A stretch of DNA of 64,000 bases. Source: JBBSBY01 sp038250835. GTDB lineage: Bacteria; Desulfobacterota; Desulfomonilia; Desulfomonilales; Desulfomonilaceae. Position numbers and translations under genes: made by a program. The stretch's first letter is position 1, and each line of letters starts with the position of its first letter. Positions 52,859 through 61,637 of this stretch are shown here, one piece after another. The notes beneath the pieces are model-generated. The model worked only from the letters and a program-made list of their open reading frames with translations. It was not told the origin of the DNA and ran no database searches. Where the stretch lies: NCBI GenBank assembly GCA_038250835.1, contig JBBSBY010000004.1:33099-97098 (forward strand). The letters run 5' to 3'.

Positions 52859-53596
52859 ATGTCAAAAAACGCAAAGAGCAGACTTGATTCGGAGTTGCTG
52901 AGAAGAGGGCTTGTTCCTTCCAGGGAAAAAGCCCGGGCCATAATCATGGCGGGAAAGGTTTCGGTAAACGGCGCTCTAATGGATAAGCCGGGCAAGGACG
53001 TGGACATCGAATCCGCCATAACCGTTCAACAAGACATGCCTTATGTCGGCAGAGGCGGCTTAAAATTGGAAGCTGCGCTTGAGGCTTTTAAAATTGACCC
53101 CGGAGGTCTCACGTTGATGGACGCCGGCGCTTCTACAGGTGGCTTTACACACTGTCTTTTATTACGCGGCGCGGCCACGGTCGTGGCTGTGGATGTCGGC
53201 TACGGACAGTTCCATTGGAGCTTGCGCAAAGACAAACGTGTTTTTTTGCTGGAGCGGACAAATATCCGGTTTCTGGACCGAGAAAAAGTCCCATACGACA
53301 TCGACGGCGCGGTGGTCGACGTCTCATTTATCTCTCTAAAACTCGTTTTGCCCAGGTTAAAAGCGTTCCTGAATGATGGAGCATGGATTGTGGCTCTAGT
53401 AAAACCACAGTTTGAAGTCGGACGTGAGGACGCTAAAAAGGGCGTCGTGAAGGATCTAAATAAAATTCGCTCCGCCGTGGATGGTGTAAAGCGATTTGGC
53501 CCCGAAATCGGATTAAAACCTCTTGGAGAGATAGAAAGTCCGTTGCGCGGCCCCAAAGGCAATCGAGAGTTCCTGGTGCACTTCAAAGTAATGTAG
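52859..53596 (+). CDS. tlyA: TlyA-family S4-domain / FtsJ-like rRNA methyltransferase
   Basis: 245 residues. The N-terminal S4 RNA-binding domain (RLDSELLRRGLVPSREKARAIIMAGKVSVNG) is followed by YVGRGGLKLEAALEAF and a SAM-binding FtsJ-like domain (LMDAGASTGGFTHCLLLRGAATVVAVDVGYGQ, DVSFISLKLVLP, LVKPQFEVGRE). TlyA proteins 2'-O-methylate rRNA; some relatives are haemolysin-annotated. ATG 52859 gives the usual length. It stands downstream of two envelope genes. Confidence 0.93.
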   Translation: MSKNAKSRLDSELLRRGLVPSREKARAIIMAGKVSVNGALMDKPGKDVDIESAITVQQDMPYVGRGGLKLEAALEAFKIDPGGLTLMDAGASTGGFTHCLLLRGAATVVAVDVGYGQFHWSLRKDKRVFLLERTNIRFLDREKVPYDIDGAVVDVSFISLKLVLPRLKAFLNDGAWIVALVKPQFEVGREDAKKGVVKDLNKIRSAVDGVKRFGPEIGLKPLGEIESPLRGPKGNREFLVHFKVM

Positions 53597-54268
53597 ATAA
53601 ACTTACGGAGCCATTGCCGCTAAATAACAACTTTGATCATCCGTCACTTGGCGCTTTGTTTAAAGTGTCAGGGCAACTTTGTTGACTCATCCCTCCATAA
53701 AAACTACTGATTGGCATGTAAATCCGGGCAATGTGGAGCGCCCGGATTCACACTTGAAAATGCTCGCCTGTTGTTTCCATTATAACGCATTTTGACGTGT
53801 CGCGACGACGGTTTTGTTCCTCTCCCGGAAACTGACTAACCAAAATTGACGATGACGGTACAAAAAAAATGCCCGTTTTACATTAAACGGGCTAAAGGAA
53901 GGATTAGGTTTGGTTTGTCGCTGGAAGAGAAAAAACCATTTTATGGGTTACTTGTCAAGATATTTTAATACCAAATGTAATTATTTTTTAACTATGTTTA
54001 GGTAATTTGCTACAGTTTCCTGATATTACAACATATTAACAAAAATTATTTTTACATTGTCTAAGTTAAACCTTTACATCATGTCCGTCAGCTTGTTCAC
54101 ATCTATATTTATACAATATTACTATATTTTTTACGTACACGCATACTGGACAGCTACGCTGCTGTAAATAGCTCCACAATTATTTTATGTTCTGATGGAT
54201 CTGATAAGTATAACTATCTAATTTGTTATGTTTTAATAATGAGATTAATTTGCGCGCTCGCTCACTGA
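53597..54268. other. 670-base AT-rich intergenic region
   Basis: Between tlyA and the convergent M3 peptidase gene. From about 53930 to 54250 the sequence is markedly richer in A and T than the genes around it, with many TATT/AATA words and no open frame worth calling. A leftward terminator lies at 53862-53892, 370 bases past the peptidase stop. Confidence 0.5.
53862..53892 (-). terminator. Leftward intrinsic terminator
   Basis: Minus strand GCCCGTTT-AATGTA-AAACGGGC forms an 8-bp stem followed by ATTTTTTTTG. It would end the M3 peptidase transcript (with a long 3' region) or an unrecognised small RNA from the AT-rich stretch. Confidence 0.75.
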
Positions 54269-55984
54269 TCAATCTTCCGAGCCGCCCAAGCTAAGCTTCT
54301 CCAGCATATCGGCCATGAACCCTACGGCAGAATTCAAGGTCTCAGCGTCAAAGGCAAATTTCGCGCCTGCGGTCTCAAACAACTCCGGCAACGGAACCGT
54401 GCCTCCCAGGGACAAGGCCTTTCGGTATCTGTGAAGGGCGGAAGCCGAATCTTGGAGAGAATTTCTCCAAATTTGAACTGCGCCCAACTGAGCCATCCCA
54501 TATTCCACATAATAAAAGGGGACAACGTGTATGTGTAATTTCCTTTGCCATCCTGATTCGAGCACATCCTCAAAGCCGCTCCAATCAAGCCAGGGCATGA
54601 AACGCTCCGAAAACGTTTTCCACTGCTCATTGCATTTTTCAGGTTGGATCGCATCGCCTGGGTTCTCGTACACCCAGTGCTGAAAAGCGTCAACCAAAGC
54701 CATGTACGGCCAAAAGACTATACTGCTCTCGATGTGCTCAATGCGGGCTCTCGCTGCGTCTTCTTTGGTGTAAAAACCACCCTCGTTAAATTCTAAAAAG
54801 GGCGCAGCAAGGAGCTCCATGGCCATGGAAGCCACCTCGGCGAATTCCATTCCCACGTGGCGCTGCTGATAAAACGGCAATATGCTTCTTTCAAAGGCAT
54901 GAAACGCGTGACCTGATTCATGCAGCAGTGTTTGGACATCACTGTGCATGCCGACGGCATTCATAAAGATAAATGGTCGCTTGACGGCCGGAAATTCGGT
55001 GCAATAGCCGCCTGGAGCTTTATTCTTTCGATTGTCGAGATCAAGTAGATTTTCTTCAACCATGGTGATGAAGTACAGGGACAGAGTTTGATCCAGTCTG
55101 CGGAACATTTCACCCACGCCGGTGGTAAGCTCGCTTATATCCTTAAAAGGAATCAGCGGGGGTCTGCCCGCAGGATCCACGTCCAAGTCCCAAGGTCGCA
55201 AGGTCTTGACCCCCAATTGTTTTCTTCTGTGCTCCTGGATTTGCGCGGCAATGGGAATCACAGTTTTTTCAATGGCAGAGTGAAATCTCTTGCAATCATC
55301 CGGAGTGTAATCGAACCGTAGGAGTTGTTTCCACCGGAAGGAACGGTAATCCTCATATCCCGCGTTTGTGGAGATTTTCTGTCTCAACTCCATGAATTGT
55401 GACCACAGAGATCCTATTTTATCTTTGTCCTGCAACTGACGTTCAGCGGATAATTTCCACGCCTTTTCTCGCAAGCTGCGATCATGGCTTTGGAAAATGG
55501 GCCTGAGCTGTGTAACGGTGACCTCTTTGCCCTCCCACTCCACTGTCTGGGCGCCCACAATTTTATCGTATTGAGTACCCAACTTTCGTTCTTGAGTTAA
55601 CAATGGGATATTTTCCTGTCTAAACAATTCAGCTTCAGCTTTCATCCTCTTTAGGGGAACTTCGAATCCCGGAGCGGTGAGGCCGGATGCAATAAATTTG
55701 CTTTTTAGTTTCTGTTCGTATTCTTCAGCTTTGGGATATATTTTATCCAAGAAATTGTTGTATTTAGTCTCTGCTTCTTTATTTTCGGTATCAACTGTTA
55801 TTGCTACATTCAATCGACTGTACATTTCATCTATTGCTTCGCTGAGGGCCGTCCAATTAGTTAGGAATGTTTCTACATTATTGGAGTTAATGGGACGATC
55901 AATAAGATCGATGTAGTATGGCTCGAAAGTTTGCCATGTAAAATTCACCAAATTTTCTAATTCAGAAGCCAGACGGGTGAACAT
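54269..55984 (-). CDS. M3-family oligoendopeptidase
   Basis: 571 residues. Zinc motif H355-E-S-G-H359 in LLHESGHAFHAFE, with the third ligand in GMEFAEVASMAMELL. The N-terminal helical part and the PFYYVEYGMAQLGAVQIWRNSLQD segment are typical of the PepF-like M3 subgroup. No signal peptide, so a cytoplasmic oligopeptidase. AGGAGG stands at ideal spacing before the ATG. Stands alone. Confidence 0.93.
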   Translation of the reverse strand: MFTRLASELENLVNFTWQTFEPYYIDLIDRPINSNNVETFLTNWTALSEAIDEMYSRLNVAITVDTENKEAETKYNNFLDKIYPKAEEYEQKLKSKFIASGLTAPGFEVPLKRMKAEAELFRQENIPLLTQERKLGTQYDKIVGAQTVEWEGKEVTVTQLRPIFQSHDRSLREKAWKLSAERQLQDKDKIGSLWSQFMELRQKISTNAGYEDYRSFRWKQLLRFDYTPDDCKRFHSAIEKTVIPIAAQIQEHRRKQLGVKTLRPWDLDVDPAGRPPLIPFKDISELTTGVGEMFRRLDQTLSLYFITMVEENLLDLDNRKNKAPGGYCTEFPAVKRPFIFMNAVGMHSDVQTLLHESGHAFHAFERSILPFYQQRHVGMEFAEVASMAMELLAAPFLEFNEGGFYTKEDAARARIEHIESSIVFWPYMALVDAFQHWVYENPGDAIQPEKCNEQWKTFSERFMPWLDWSGFEDVLESGWQRKLHIHVVPFYYVEYGMAQLGAVQIWRNSLQDSASALHRYRKALSLGGTVPLPELFETAGAKFAFDAETLNSAVGFMADMLEKLSLGGSED

Positions 55985-56054
55985 AGGAGTCCTCCTGTAT
56001 CAATTATGGAAAAGCATAGAATTACGGTATCAACTTACATTCCGAAAGCAAGGA

Positions 56055-56627
56055 TCAGACATGGGTTTTTATCTCATCGATAACTTCGTTGGAGTTCATG
56101 ATACGAAATAAAGGTTGCAACGCAAAATTGTCGTAAATTTGCAATGTTGCTTCATGAATTTCTTTTTTATGGCACGCGGAGGCGTCGGACACGACTATGG
56201 CGTTGAAATCGTTTTGTATAGCGTCAAACGCGGTAAACAATACACAAACATTTGTGACTATACCGCAAACTGCGACCGTGTGAACGCCCAGCAAGCGCAA
56301 AGTTTGATCCAAATCCGTCTTATAAAAAGAACTCATGCGTCTTTTTGGAACAAAGATGTCTTCGGGCTGCATTTTGAGTTCGGAAATTGGATGATCCCCG
56401 CCGGAGCCTCTTATTGCGTGTGGGCGCATGCGCCCTCCAAAGATGAAATCATTGGGCATAAAACTGTCACATCCGAATACAACTTTGTTTTGGGTCGATC
56501 GAAAAGCATCGGACAACGTAAGAATTTTGGGGATCAATTTAGTGGCTTCAACATCAATCATCCCATGAGATTGAGTGTTAACATTGTCCTTAACCATATC
56601 CACGATAATTAGAGCATATCCGGGCAT
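56055..56627 (-). CDS. Isochorismatase-family cysteine hydrolase
   Basis: 190 residues. ALIIVDMVKDN carries the catalytic aspartate, and the nucleophile is C128 in VAVCGIVTNVCVLFTA; the lysine lies in IFVPKRRMSSFYKTDLDQTL. This is the layout of nicotinamidase/isochorismatase-like amidohydrolases. The substrate could be nicotinamide or another amide. ATG 56627 has AAAGGA seven bases upstream; the ATG at 56666 lacks one. Confidence 0.88.
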   Translation of the reverse strand: MPGYALIIVDMVKDNVNTQSHGMIDVEATKLIPKILTLSDAFRSTQNKVVFGCDSFMPNDFIFGGRMRPHAIRGSGGDHPISELKMQPEDIFVPKRRMSSFYKTDLDQTLRLLGVHTVAVCGIVTNVCVLFTAFDAIQNDFNAIVVSDASACHKKEIHEATLQIYDNFALQPLFRIMNSNEVIDEIKTHV

Positions 56628-56668
56628 AGCTTGTCCTTTGGTATTTTGATTATCCAGGAATATCATTA

Positions 56669-56923
56669 TTGACGCGTCTTAGAAACTTTTTTCGCGTGAT
56701 AAAAATTTACGTATTCGCGAGGGCGCAAACAGTTCGTTTGGGTTGCGCCAGATCTCAAAAATATCTAACTGATCAGATCAAGACCCTTGAGGCGAGGCTA
56801 GCGGTTTTAAAGGCTGAACTGCGTGACCAAAACTACCACGCGAATCGCGAAATTTGGGTTAAATCCGAGGTTGGTAAAGGATCGGCATTTTGTTTCACCA
56901 TACCTAAATCCAAACAACATTAA
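56669..56923 (+). pseudogene. Remnant of a sensor kinase C terminus
   Basis: The end of this frame (IWVKSEVGKGSAFCFTIPKSK) is the closing 'WV.SE.GkGStF.FtlP' segment of histidine-kinase ATPase domains, preceded by a short coiled segment (DQIKTLEARLAVLKAEL). All other kinase motifs are missing, and the first ~30 residues look non-coding. A deleted kinase relic is the simplest reading. Confidence 0.45.
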
Positions 56924-56956
56924 ACCTTCGTTTACTTCTTCTTCCATATACAAACC

Positions 56957-56991
56957 TTGACTTATGGTCATAGAACAGCCTATGTTCTATG
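56957..56991 (+). promoter_or_regulatory. Promoter with inverted repeat over the -10
   Basis: TTGACT (56957-56962), an 18-bp spacer and TATGTT (56981-56986). The 9-bp inverted repeat CATAGAACA/TGTTCTATG (56969-56991) covers the -10. It looks like a regulated promoter for the DUF1269 gene. Confidence 0.5.
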
Positions 56992-57162
56992 ATTCTTTAT
57001 GCTATGGTGTAAATATTTGTCGGCGCCTGACTTATTTTGTTAACTGTGAAAAGTTACGCGACTCGTTAATTAAGTTAGATTCTTCAAATGAGGCGCTGGG
57101 CGTCCACAGCTAAGATTCAAATTTGTTGAAATAAGAGTATTCATAAAGGGAGATCAAAAACA

Positions 57163-57669
57163 ATGAGTGATTTAGTAGTCATCGCTTACAACGACCAGTT
57201 CAAGGCGGAAGAGATTCGCCTAAAGCTTTGGAAGATGCAGAAAGAATATCTCATCGATCTCGAAGACGCTGTAGTCGCGGAAAAAAATGACCAAGGTAAG
57301 GTCAAACTTCATCAACCCGTTAATCTTACCGCCGCGGGCGCCGCAGGCGGAGGTTTTTGGGGAATGCTGGTAGGACTTATTTTCCTGAACCCTTTGCTCG
57401 GTTTGGCGGTGGGCGCTACGGCAGGGGCAGTATCCGGAGCTCTCACAGACGTTGGGATAAACGATAAGTTTATGAAGGAACTTGCCGAAAGTATGCAGCC
57501 TCGAAGTTCAGCTCTCTTTGTGCTCGTTAGGCGCGCCACTGCCGACAAAGTGCTTGAGGAGCTTAAAGGTACCGGAGGCAAGGTTCTCAAGACTTCTCTG
57601 TCTCACGAAAACGAAACCAAGCTCCAGACTGCATTAGACGCTGTTGACGCAAAAGTAGTTTCCGCATGA
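57163..57669 (+). CDS. DUF1269 family membrane protein
   Basis: 168 residues. VVIAYNDQFKAEEIRLKLWKMQKEYLIDLEDAVVAEKNDQGKVKLHQPVNL is the DUF1269 N terminus. It is followed by two glycine-rich membrane segments (AAGAAGGGFWGMLVGLIFLNPLLGLAVGATAGAVSGAL) and SSALFVLVRRATADKVLEEL. Family members are widespread small membrane proteins, often stress-linked, without a known activity. AAGGGAG precedes the start. Confidence 0.9.
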   Translation: MSDLVVIAYNDQFKAEEIRLKLWKMQKEYLIDLEDAVVAEKNDQGKVKLHQPVNLTAAGAAGGGFWGMLVGLIFLNPLLGLAVGATAGAVSGALTDVGINDKFMKELAESMQPRSSALFVLVRRATADKVLEELKGTGGKVLKTSLSHENETKLQTALDAVDAKVVSA

Positions 57670-57707
57670 TGTAATGTGTTTTGAAGGTTAGACTCGCTTT
57701 CCGTGTT

Positions 57708-57733
57708 CCTGTATACAGTATACTGTATACAGG
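57708..57733. promoter_or_regulatory. 26-bp perfect palindrome upstream of the patatin gene
   Basis: The sequence reads the same on both strands over 26 bases and contains two overlapping CTGTATACAG units around a central TATA. It lies 39 bases before the patatin start and 39 after the DUF1269 stop. Most likely a high-affinity operator for a dimeric regulator. No T tail, so it is not a terminator. Confidence 0.65.
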
Positions 57734-57771
57734 CGATTATTACCCAGGTGGATTCGGTGAGGAAAGACCAT

Positions 57772-58794
57772 ATGCCTGAGCCAAAAATGATTGAACTCGC
57801 CCTGCAAGGAGGCGGCGCCCATGGCGCATTCACGTGGGGTGTTTTGGAGCGTCTACTCGAGGACGATAGAATAAAGATCGAAGGGATCTGCGGAACGAGC
57901 GCCGGCGCAATGAACGGCGTCGTGCTGGCGGACGGCCTGGATCGTGGAGGCAAAGAGGGCGCTATAAAGGCGCTTAGAGCATTTTGGCGGGAGGTAAGCG
58001 CCGCCGGATCGTTTTCCCCACTTCAAAGAACGCTACTCGATCGACTGTTTGGTCGCTGGACCTTGGACTGGTCACCGGCCTACATCATGATGGATCTCAT
58101 GTCACGTCTCGTCTCTCCGTATCAAACGAATCCCCTTAATCTGAATCCTGTTCGAGATCTCATTGTCAAACTCATAGATTTTGATCACGTTCGTCATTCC
58201 GAAGGTATTAAACTCTTTGTGGGAGCTACAAACGTCCGGACCGGTAAGCTGAAGATTTTTCATAGAAATGAAATGACTGCGGAAATGGTATTAGCCTCAG
58301 CCTGCCTGCCGTTCATGTTTCAAGCGGTGGAAGTGGATGGTGAAGCTTACTGGGATGGTGGTTACATGGGTAATCCATCTTTACGGCCGCTTGTGGAAGA
58401 ATGTAAATCACGCGACATTATTATTGTTCAAATCAACCCTGTTATGCGTAAGGAGCTTCCCCGCACTGCGCAGGATATTTTAAACCGCCTCAACGAAATT
58501 ACTTTTAATGCAAGCTTAATAAAAGACATTCGCTTCTATGCCTATCTCAAGAAACAGATAGATTCAGGAAATCTGGAAAACGAGCGTTACGAGGAACTTT
58601 TGTTCCATCGAATCAACGCTGACGAATGCCTTAAACCGCTCGGCGTATCCAGTAAAGTTAATACTGAATGGGAATTTCTGGAACATTTACATGACGTGGG
58701 CTATCAAACAACTACTCGATGGCTCGATGGTAATTTTGCAGATTTGGGGAATCGCTCCACCATAAATATTGATGAGCTGTATCTTCGAGACTGA
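57772..58794 (+). CDS. Patatin-like phospholipase
   Basis: 340 residues. The oxyanion loop is LQGGGAHGAFTWG near residue 14; the nucleophile is S43 in GTSAG; and the dyad aspartate is D195 in WDGGYMGNP. This is the RssA/patatin lipid acyl hydrolase fold. No signal peptide, so it acts from the cytoplasm on membrane lipids. Start at ATG 57772 with GAGGAAAG upstream. A striking palindrome upstream suggests regulation. Related family members are found near polyhydroxyalkanoate or lipid genes, but no such context exists here. Confidence 0.92.
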   Translation: MPEPKMIELALQGGGAHGAFTWGVLERLLEDDRIKIEGICGTSAGAMNGVVLADGLDRGGKEGAIKALRAFWREVSAAGSFSPLQRTLLDRLFGRWTLDWSPAYIMMDLMSRLVSPYQTNPLNLNPVRDLIVKLIDFDHVRHSEGIKLFVGATNVRTGKLKIFHRNEMTAEMVLASACLPFMFQAVEVDGEAYWDGGYMGNPSLRPLVEECKSRDIIIVQINPVMRKELPRTAQDILNRLNEITFNASLIKDIRFYAYLKKQIDSGNLENERYEELLFHRINADECLKPLGVSSKVNTEWEFLEHLHDVGYQTTTRWLDGNFADLGNRSTINIDELYLRD

Positions 58795-58818
58795 TGTGAC
58801 ACATTGTTAAAGTGTTTT

Positions 58819-59025
58819 CTAATACGCCCAGATGAACGCCACCGGCCATAATATACCTAAAGTTAAGACTCTCAACCAGCCGCTCACCCTGATTGCCTAA
58901 GCTTGGGGATGATTCCTGTTTGTCGCAATCTCGCCCGGCCAAGCTCCCAGAAAGATTATTGCCGTTATGATTGAGCGAACGATTACCCCCATCACGATTA
59001 AAGCAAATACGTCCAGTCCGGTCAT
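58819..59025 (-). pseudogene. DUF3302 (YiaW-like) small membrane protein interrupted by TAG
   Basis: From ATG 59025 (AAGGAG upstream) the frame reads MTGLDVFALIVMGVIV...PGEIATNRNHPQA, then TAG at 58899-58897, then AIRVSGWLRVLTLGILWPVAFIWAY and a second TAG at 58821-58819. Both halves match DUF3302 proteins such as E. coli YiaW (...RNHPHADAIHVAGW...). The TAG sits where an acidic residue is normal, and GAG to TAG is a single change. Probably a recent nonsense mutation. Stop-codon suppression cannot be excluded. DUF3302 proteins are usually partnered with an HlyD-type protein, absent here. Confidence 0.75.
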
Positions 59026-59091
59026 GAAAACATCTCCTTGAAATCCGGTTAGATGGATTTGCCTTGAATCAGGGACGTGTTTTAACACGGA

Positions 59092-60651
59092 ATGATGCAT
59101 CACTCCGCGGGCGGTGTCGGCGGGGTGATGGGATCCAAAAACCTCAAAGCTATCGGAGTACGAGGAACAGGAAGCGTTCGCATTGCAGGCGACAAGGAAC
59201 AGTGGGAAAAACTGGTAAAACTGCACCTTTCTTTGTTGGGAGCGAACAATCAGCATGTGGTTCCCAATCATCCTCAACCATGGGCGGAACACTACAACGC
59301 CGGTTCACGGTGGGTGGCGTCGACCGGTCGGAAATGGGGCTCGGCGGGTCCGAATATCGACACCGGCCCTTGCGAGCCGCACAATTTGAATAGAATCGCC
59401 TATCGAACGAATAATGCCGCATTCTTTTTGGGAGACAAGGCCTGGCAGTACACGATTAGAGGCAATGGCTGTACGGCTTGTCCCATACGTTGTCACACCA
59501 TGCTCAAGGTTCCGGCCGTCACTGCAAAGTACGGCATTTCGGAGATGGGCCAGAACACCTGCTCCGGGTTATTGCTCGGCAGAGCCTTCTTTAAGAAGTT
59601 TCCCGACGGTCCAAAGGGACAAACGGCCATTGAAGCAAGCATGGTCGGTATGCATTTGGCGGATGATCTAGGAGTGTGGGAAAATTATGGTCAACTGCAA
59701 CGCGATTTCCAAGCTCTTTACTACAATGGTATTATGAGTCAAAAGGTTCCTGAGAAGGAATACAAGAGCTACTCTTGGGACAAGTATGAAAAAGGAGATC
59801 CCACATTCCTCTTTGAACTTCTTCCCAGAATCGCAAACAAGGATGGTGAGCTGGCTACGGCTTTAGGGTTGGGGACCGGCGGTCTTCTCGACCGCTGGGG
59901 CATTCCGGAACAAGAGTGGCTTGAAAGTCATGAACTACGGTACTGGAAGCAAGGGCATCCAAAACATCATTCCAGCGAGGACGCCGGCCAATGCGGTGTA
60001 ATCATTAACACGCAATACAATCGTGATGCCCAATGCCATTCGCACAGCAATTTCACTCGTAATGGACTGCCGTTGGAAATACAAAAGCGATTGGCGGCGG
60101 AACTGTGGGGGGCGCCTGGCGCAATAGACTCAGTGGCCGCTTTTACGCCGATGAATGTATACAAAGCCAAAATGGCTAAATGGTCACTACTAAGAAAAGA
60201 ATTACATGACAGCTTGTCACTGTGTAATTGGATGGCGCCGTTGGCTGCTTCCCCACTTAAGGAGCGTGGGTATCGGGGAGATGATTCCATCGAGTCATCG
60301 CTATACAGTTTGGCCACCGGCGACAAAAAATCTCGTCGTGAACTTGACGAAGTAGCGGAACGGATTTTCCTTCTCCATAGGGCTTTAACAATTCGCTACA
60401 TGAACACAAAAGATATGCGGACTAAACACGATACGATTCCGGAATGGGTCTTCACGGATACCAAAGATAAAGCCGCATTCAGTAAGGGGACTATTCGCAT
60501 GGACAAAGAAGACATGAAAGTCGGAATGGACATGTATTACGATGAGATGGGATGGGACCGGAACACCGGCTCTCCGACCGGCGATACATACCGAAACTTC
60601 GGGCTGGGCGCCGTAGCCGATGAATTAGCCAAAAAAGGACTGCTGCCGTAG
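59092..60651 (+). pseudogene. Aldehyde ferredoxin oxidoreductase lacking its N-terminal part
   Basis: 519 residues that begin at HHSAGGVGGVMGSKNLKAIGVRG, a motif normally near residue 170-190 of AOR-family tungsten enzymes. The N-terminal tungstopterin-binding domain is missing, and the bases directly upstream have stops in this frame. The remainder is intact and uninterrupted: cluster ligands C127-x2-C130-x3-C134 in GCTACPIRCH, ISEMGQNTCSGLL and a C-terminal GDTYRNFGLGAVADEL. Without its N-terminal domain it should be inactive, so I call it a truncated gene. The next gene overlaps its stop by one base, a remnant of operon structure. Confidence 0.8.
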
Positions 60652-61226
60652 TGCCGACAATGGAGCATCAAGAATACATCTGCGCCTGCATTCTGAACGT
60701 TATCAGAGAAACAAGCAATTCGGGTCGGCTCATCCGAACCGAGGACATTTCAGCCGACCTGCAAAGTCGAGACCTTCCTAATCCGCAGGAAATTGACTAC
60801 AAAATTGACTTTCAAAATCGGCTCAACCAAACGCTGACGGATAATTGCGACATTAAAAGGATTATAAGTCCAAATGGGATCTCTTATTACTATTCTTCAT
60901 TGAGCTTAAGCGATACTTACGCCGGCATTCTAGCGCAGAAATCGAAAAATCAGCTTTGGCTCATTGCCGCAGTTGTGCGTGAAAACTCCAAGCTCTACCC
61001 GAGACCCATTCCTGTAGAAAGTTTCAGTGAACCGCCGTTTGATCTCAGTCCGCAGGCAATTTCGGAATGCCTCGAAATATTGGGACACGACGGAGAATAT
61101 GGGGATATAGCTCAGACAGTCACCTCCGATGGGACTATTTTCCTCTACTCCACTGAGCATTTAGATCCGGATCACGCATTCACGCTTGCTGAATGGTTGC
61201 ATGTCGGTCTGACGGACAATCCTTAG
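60651..61226 (+). CDS. Hypothetical protein next to the truncated AOR
   Basis: 191 residues (GTG 60651, overlapping the AOR stop, or ATG 60660). The sequence looks soluble, with two possible winged-helix-like halves (YICACILNVIRETSNSGRLIRTEDISADL and NQLWLIAAVVRENSKLYPRPIPVESF...SPQAISECLEILGHDGEYGDI). I do not recognise a family. Because it is coupled to the AOR gene it may have served that enzyme; with AOR damaged it may be losing function too. Confidence 0.6.
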   Translation: MPTMEHQEYICACILNVIRETSNSGRLIRTEDISADLQSRDLPNPQEIDYKIDFQNRLNQTLTDNCDIKRIISPNGISYYYSSLSLSDTYAGILAQKSKNQLWLIAAVVRENSKLYPRPIPVESFSEPPFDLSPQAISECLEILGHDGEYGDIAQTVTSDGTIFLYSTEHLDPDHAFTLAEWLHVGLTDNP

Positions 61227-61637
61227 TAGGAATGATAATTATGCATTCTTTTTCTTCGGATTTGAGGGATGATAAAATCCCCATTATTTGAGCCGGGTCT
61301 GCTTTCGCACTCAATCTAAACTGTTGAGAGAAGAATCCTTTTAATTGGCTAGTTGAAGCATCGGCTCCTCCAAACATCTCCGACGTTTTCCAATCTTATT
61401 CTTCCCAAAAACAAATTATTTTTTTTCTTTTGACCCCATCTGACACTGAGTGATAGTAATATACCGCCTGGGAAGCGCTCGTAGCTTTGCAATTCCGGTT
61501 TCTGCAGCAGAACTACGGTAAGATCTCAACGCAGCCTTTGCTTTCTTTGGTCTTTTCCAAGCTCTATCGGATTTTACACAAAAGTAAAGTCCCTGACTTT
61601 CAGAACTTCAGCGGATTACGTCGTTTTGGAGTAAGCA
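61227..61637. other. Gap before the cas locus
   Basis: About 410 bases. A stop-free frame without a start codon (61460-61663, plus) overlaps the beginning of cas3 and reads like protein (FLQQNYGKISTQPLLSLVF). It may be a fragment of a lost gene. No CRISPR repeats are visible. GGAG at 61628-61631 serves cas3. Confidence 0.35.

Noticed and set aside
57708..57733. LexA (SOS) box reading of the palindrome
   Set aside because: CTGT and ACAG occur, but their spacing does not match the CTGT-N8-ACAG form, and LexA sites in this group of bacteria differ.
59064..59393. Alternative-frame continuation of the AOR N terminus upstream of 59092
   Set aside because: All three frames before 59092 were read; none gives AOR-like sequence, so a simple frameshift does not explain the missing part.
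61227..61637. CRISPR array at the left side of cas3
   Set aside because: No regularly spaced repeats are present in this interval or elsewhere in the window.
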